Shown in pieces: positions 5,109-5,224 of a DNA stretch of 5,224 bases. The stretch comes from DASQVO01 sp035640715 (lineage in GTDB: Bacteria > Actinomycetota > Actinomycetes > Streptosporangiales > Streptosporangiaceae): NCBI GenBank assembly GCA_035640715.1, contig DASQVO010000575.1:1-5224 (forward strand). Direction: 5' to 3'. Numbering within the stretch: position 1 is the stretch's first letter; each line of letters starts with the position of its first letter. Made by a program: the position numbers and the translations under genes. The notes below the pieces were generated by a model that had not been told where the DNA came from, ran no database searches, and saw only the letters and a list, made by a program, of their open reading frames with translations.

Positions 5109-5224
5109 CCGTGCTCATCGGGGCTGGTCGCGTTCGCGTGAAATCTTCGGCGCGTGCGGGTGGGCGGCCGGCGGGGGTTACCCGTCTGTGGTGCGGCGTT
5201 CGGGGTCCGTGCGGGCCTGCAGGT
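5109..5224. other. Unassigned sequence beyond the att-like core
   Basis: GC-rich, with no open frame that looks coding on either strand. It does not contain the expected 5' half of tRNA-Tyr. It is either the far side of the att site or decayed element DNA. Confidence 0.4.

Noticed and set aside
5056..5142. Complete tRNA-Tyr gene
   Set aside because: The 5' acceptor strand and D arm are absent, and one base of the anticodon stem does not fit; only the 3' half is present.

Overview
The window is GC-rich throughout, has GTG/ATG starts with GGAG/GGGAGG-type ribosome binding sites, and carries gene families common in actinomycetes (a DUF4118/GAF/HisKA_3 sensor kinase, an IS110-family transposase with actinobacterial-style motifs, a CCA-encoding tRNA-Tyr). 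It looks like an accessory chromosomal segment of a high-GC actinomycete; the genus cannot be read from it. It is a patchwork of mobile elements and broken genes around one intact host-type gene.

Layout. 3-125 (+): end of an unrecognised, possibly regulatory, gene. 137-286 (+): first 39 codons of an MFS efflux-type transporter, cut off by an insertion sequence. 254-1442: complete IS with 16-bp near-perfect inverted repeats and one rve/DDE transposase (332-1399, +). 1451-2950 (-): intact 499-aa NarL/UhpB-class sensor histidine kinase whose stop lies 8 bp from the IS; its response regulator is not in view. About 3091-3282 (+): C-terminal remnant of a tyrosine integrase, followed by phased short direct repeats. 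About 3402-5038: IS110-family element of IS1111 type (DEDD recombinase at 3900-4952, -) with subterminal 14-bp inverted repeats and a roughly 500-bp non-coding region downstream of its gene. 5056-5108 (-): 3' half of a tRNA-Tyr gene, the likely attachment core of the decayed integrative element. 5109-5224: nothing recognised.

How the parts relate. The integrase remnant, repeats, hairpin and tRNA fragment were once contiguous (int - terminator - att core). The IS110-family element inserted inside the hairpin: joining the flanks across one copy of TCA restores a perfect 10-bp stem, which fixes the element's ends and target. With the boundaries known, the long non-coding region can be examined for a guide RNA. 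A stem-loop there carries an 8-nt match to the donor end across the core and a 7-of-8 match to the target across the core, which is what a bridge RNA/seekRNA should have. This is the most interesting signal in the window, but it rests on short matches found by eye.
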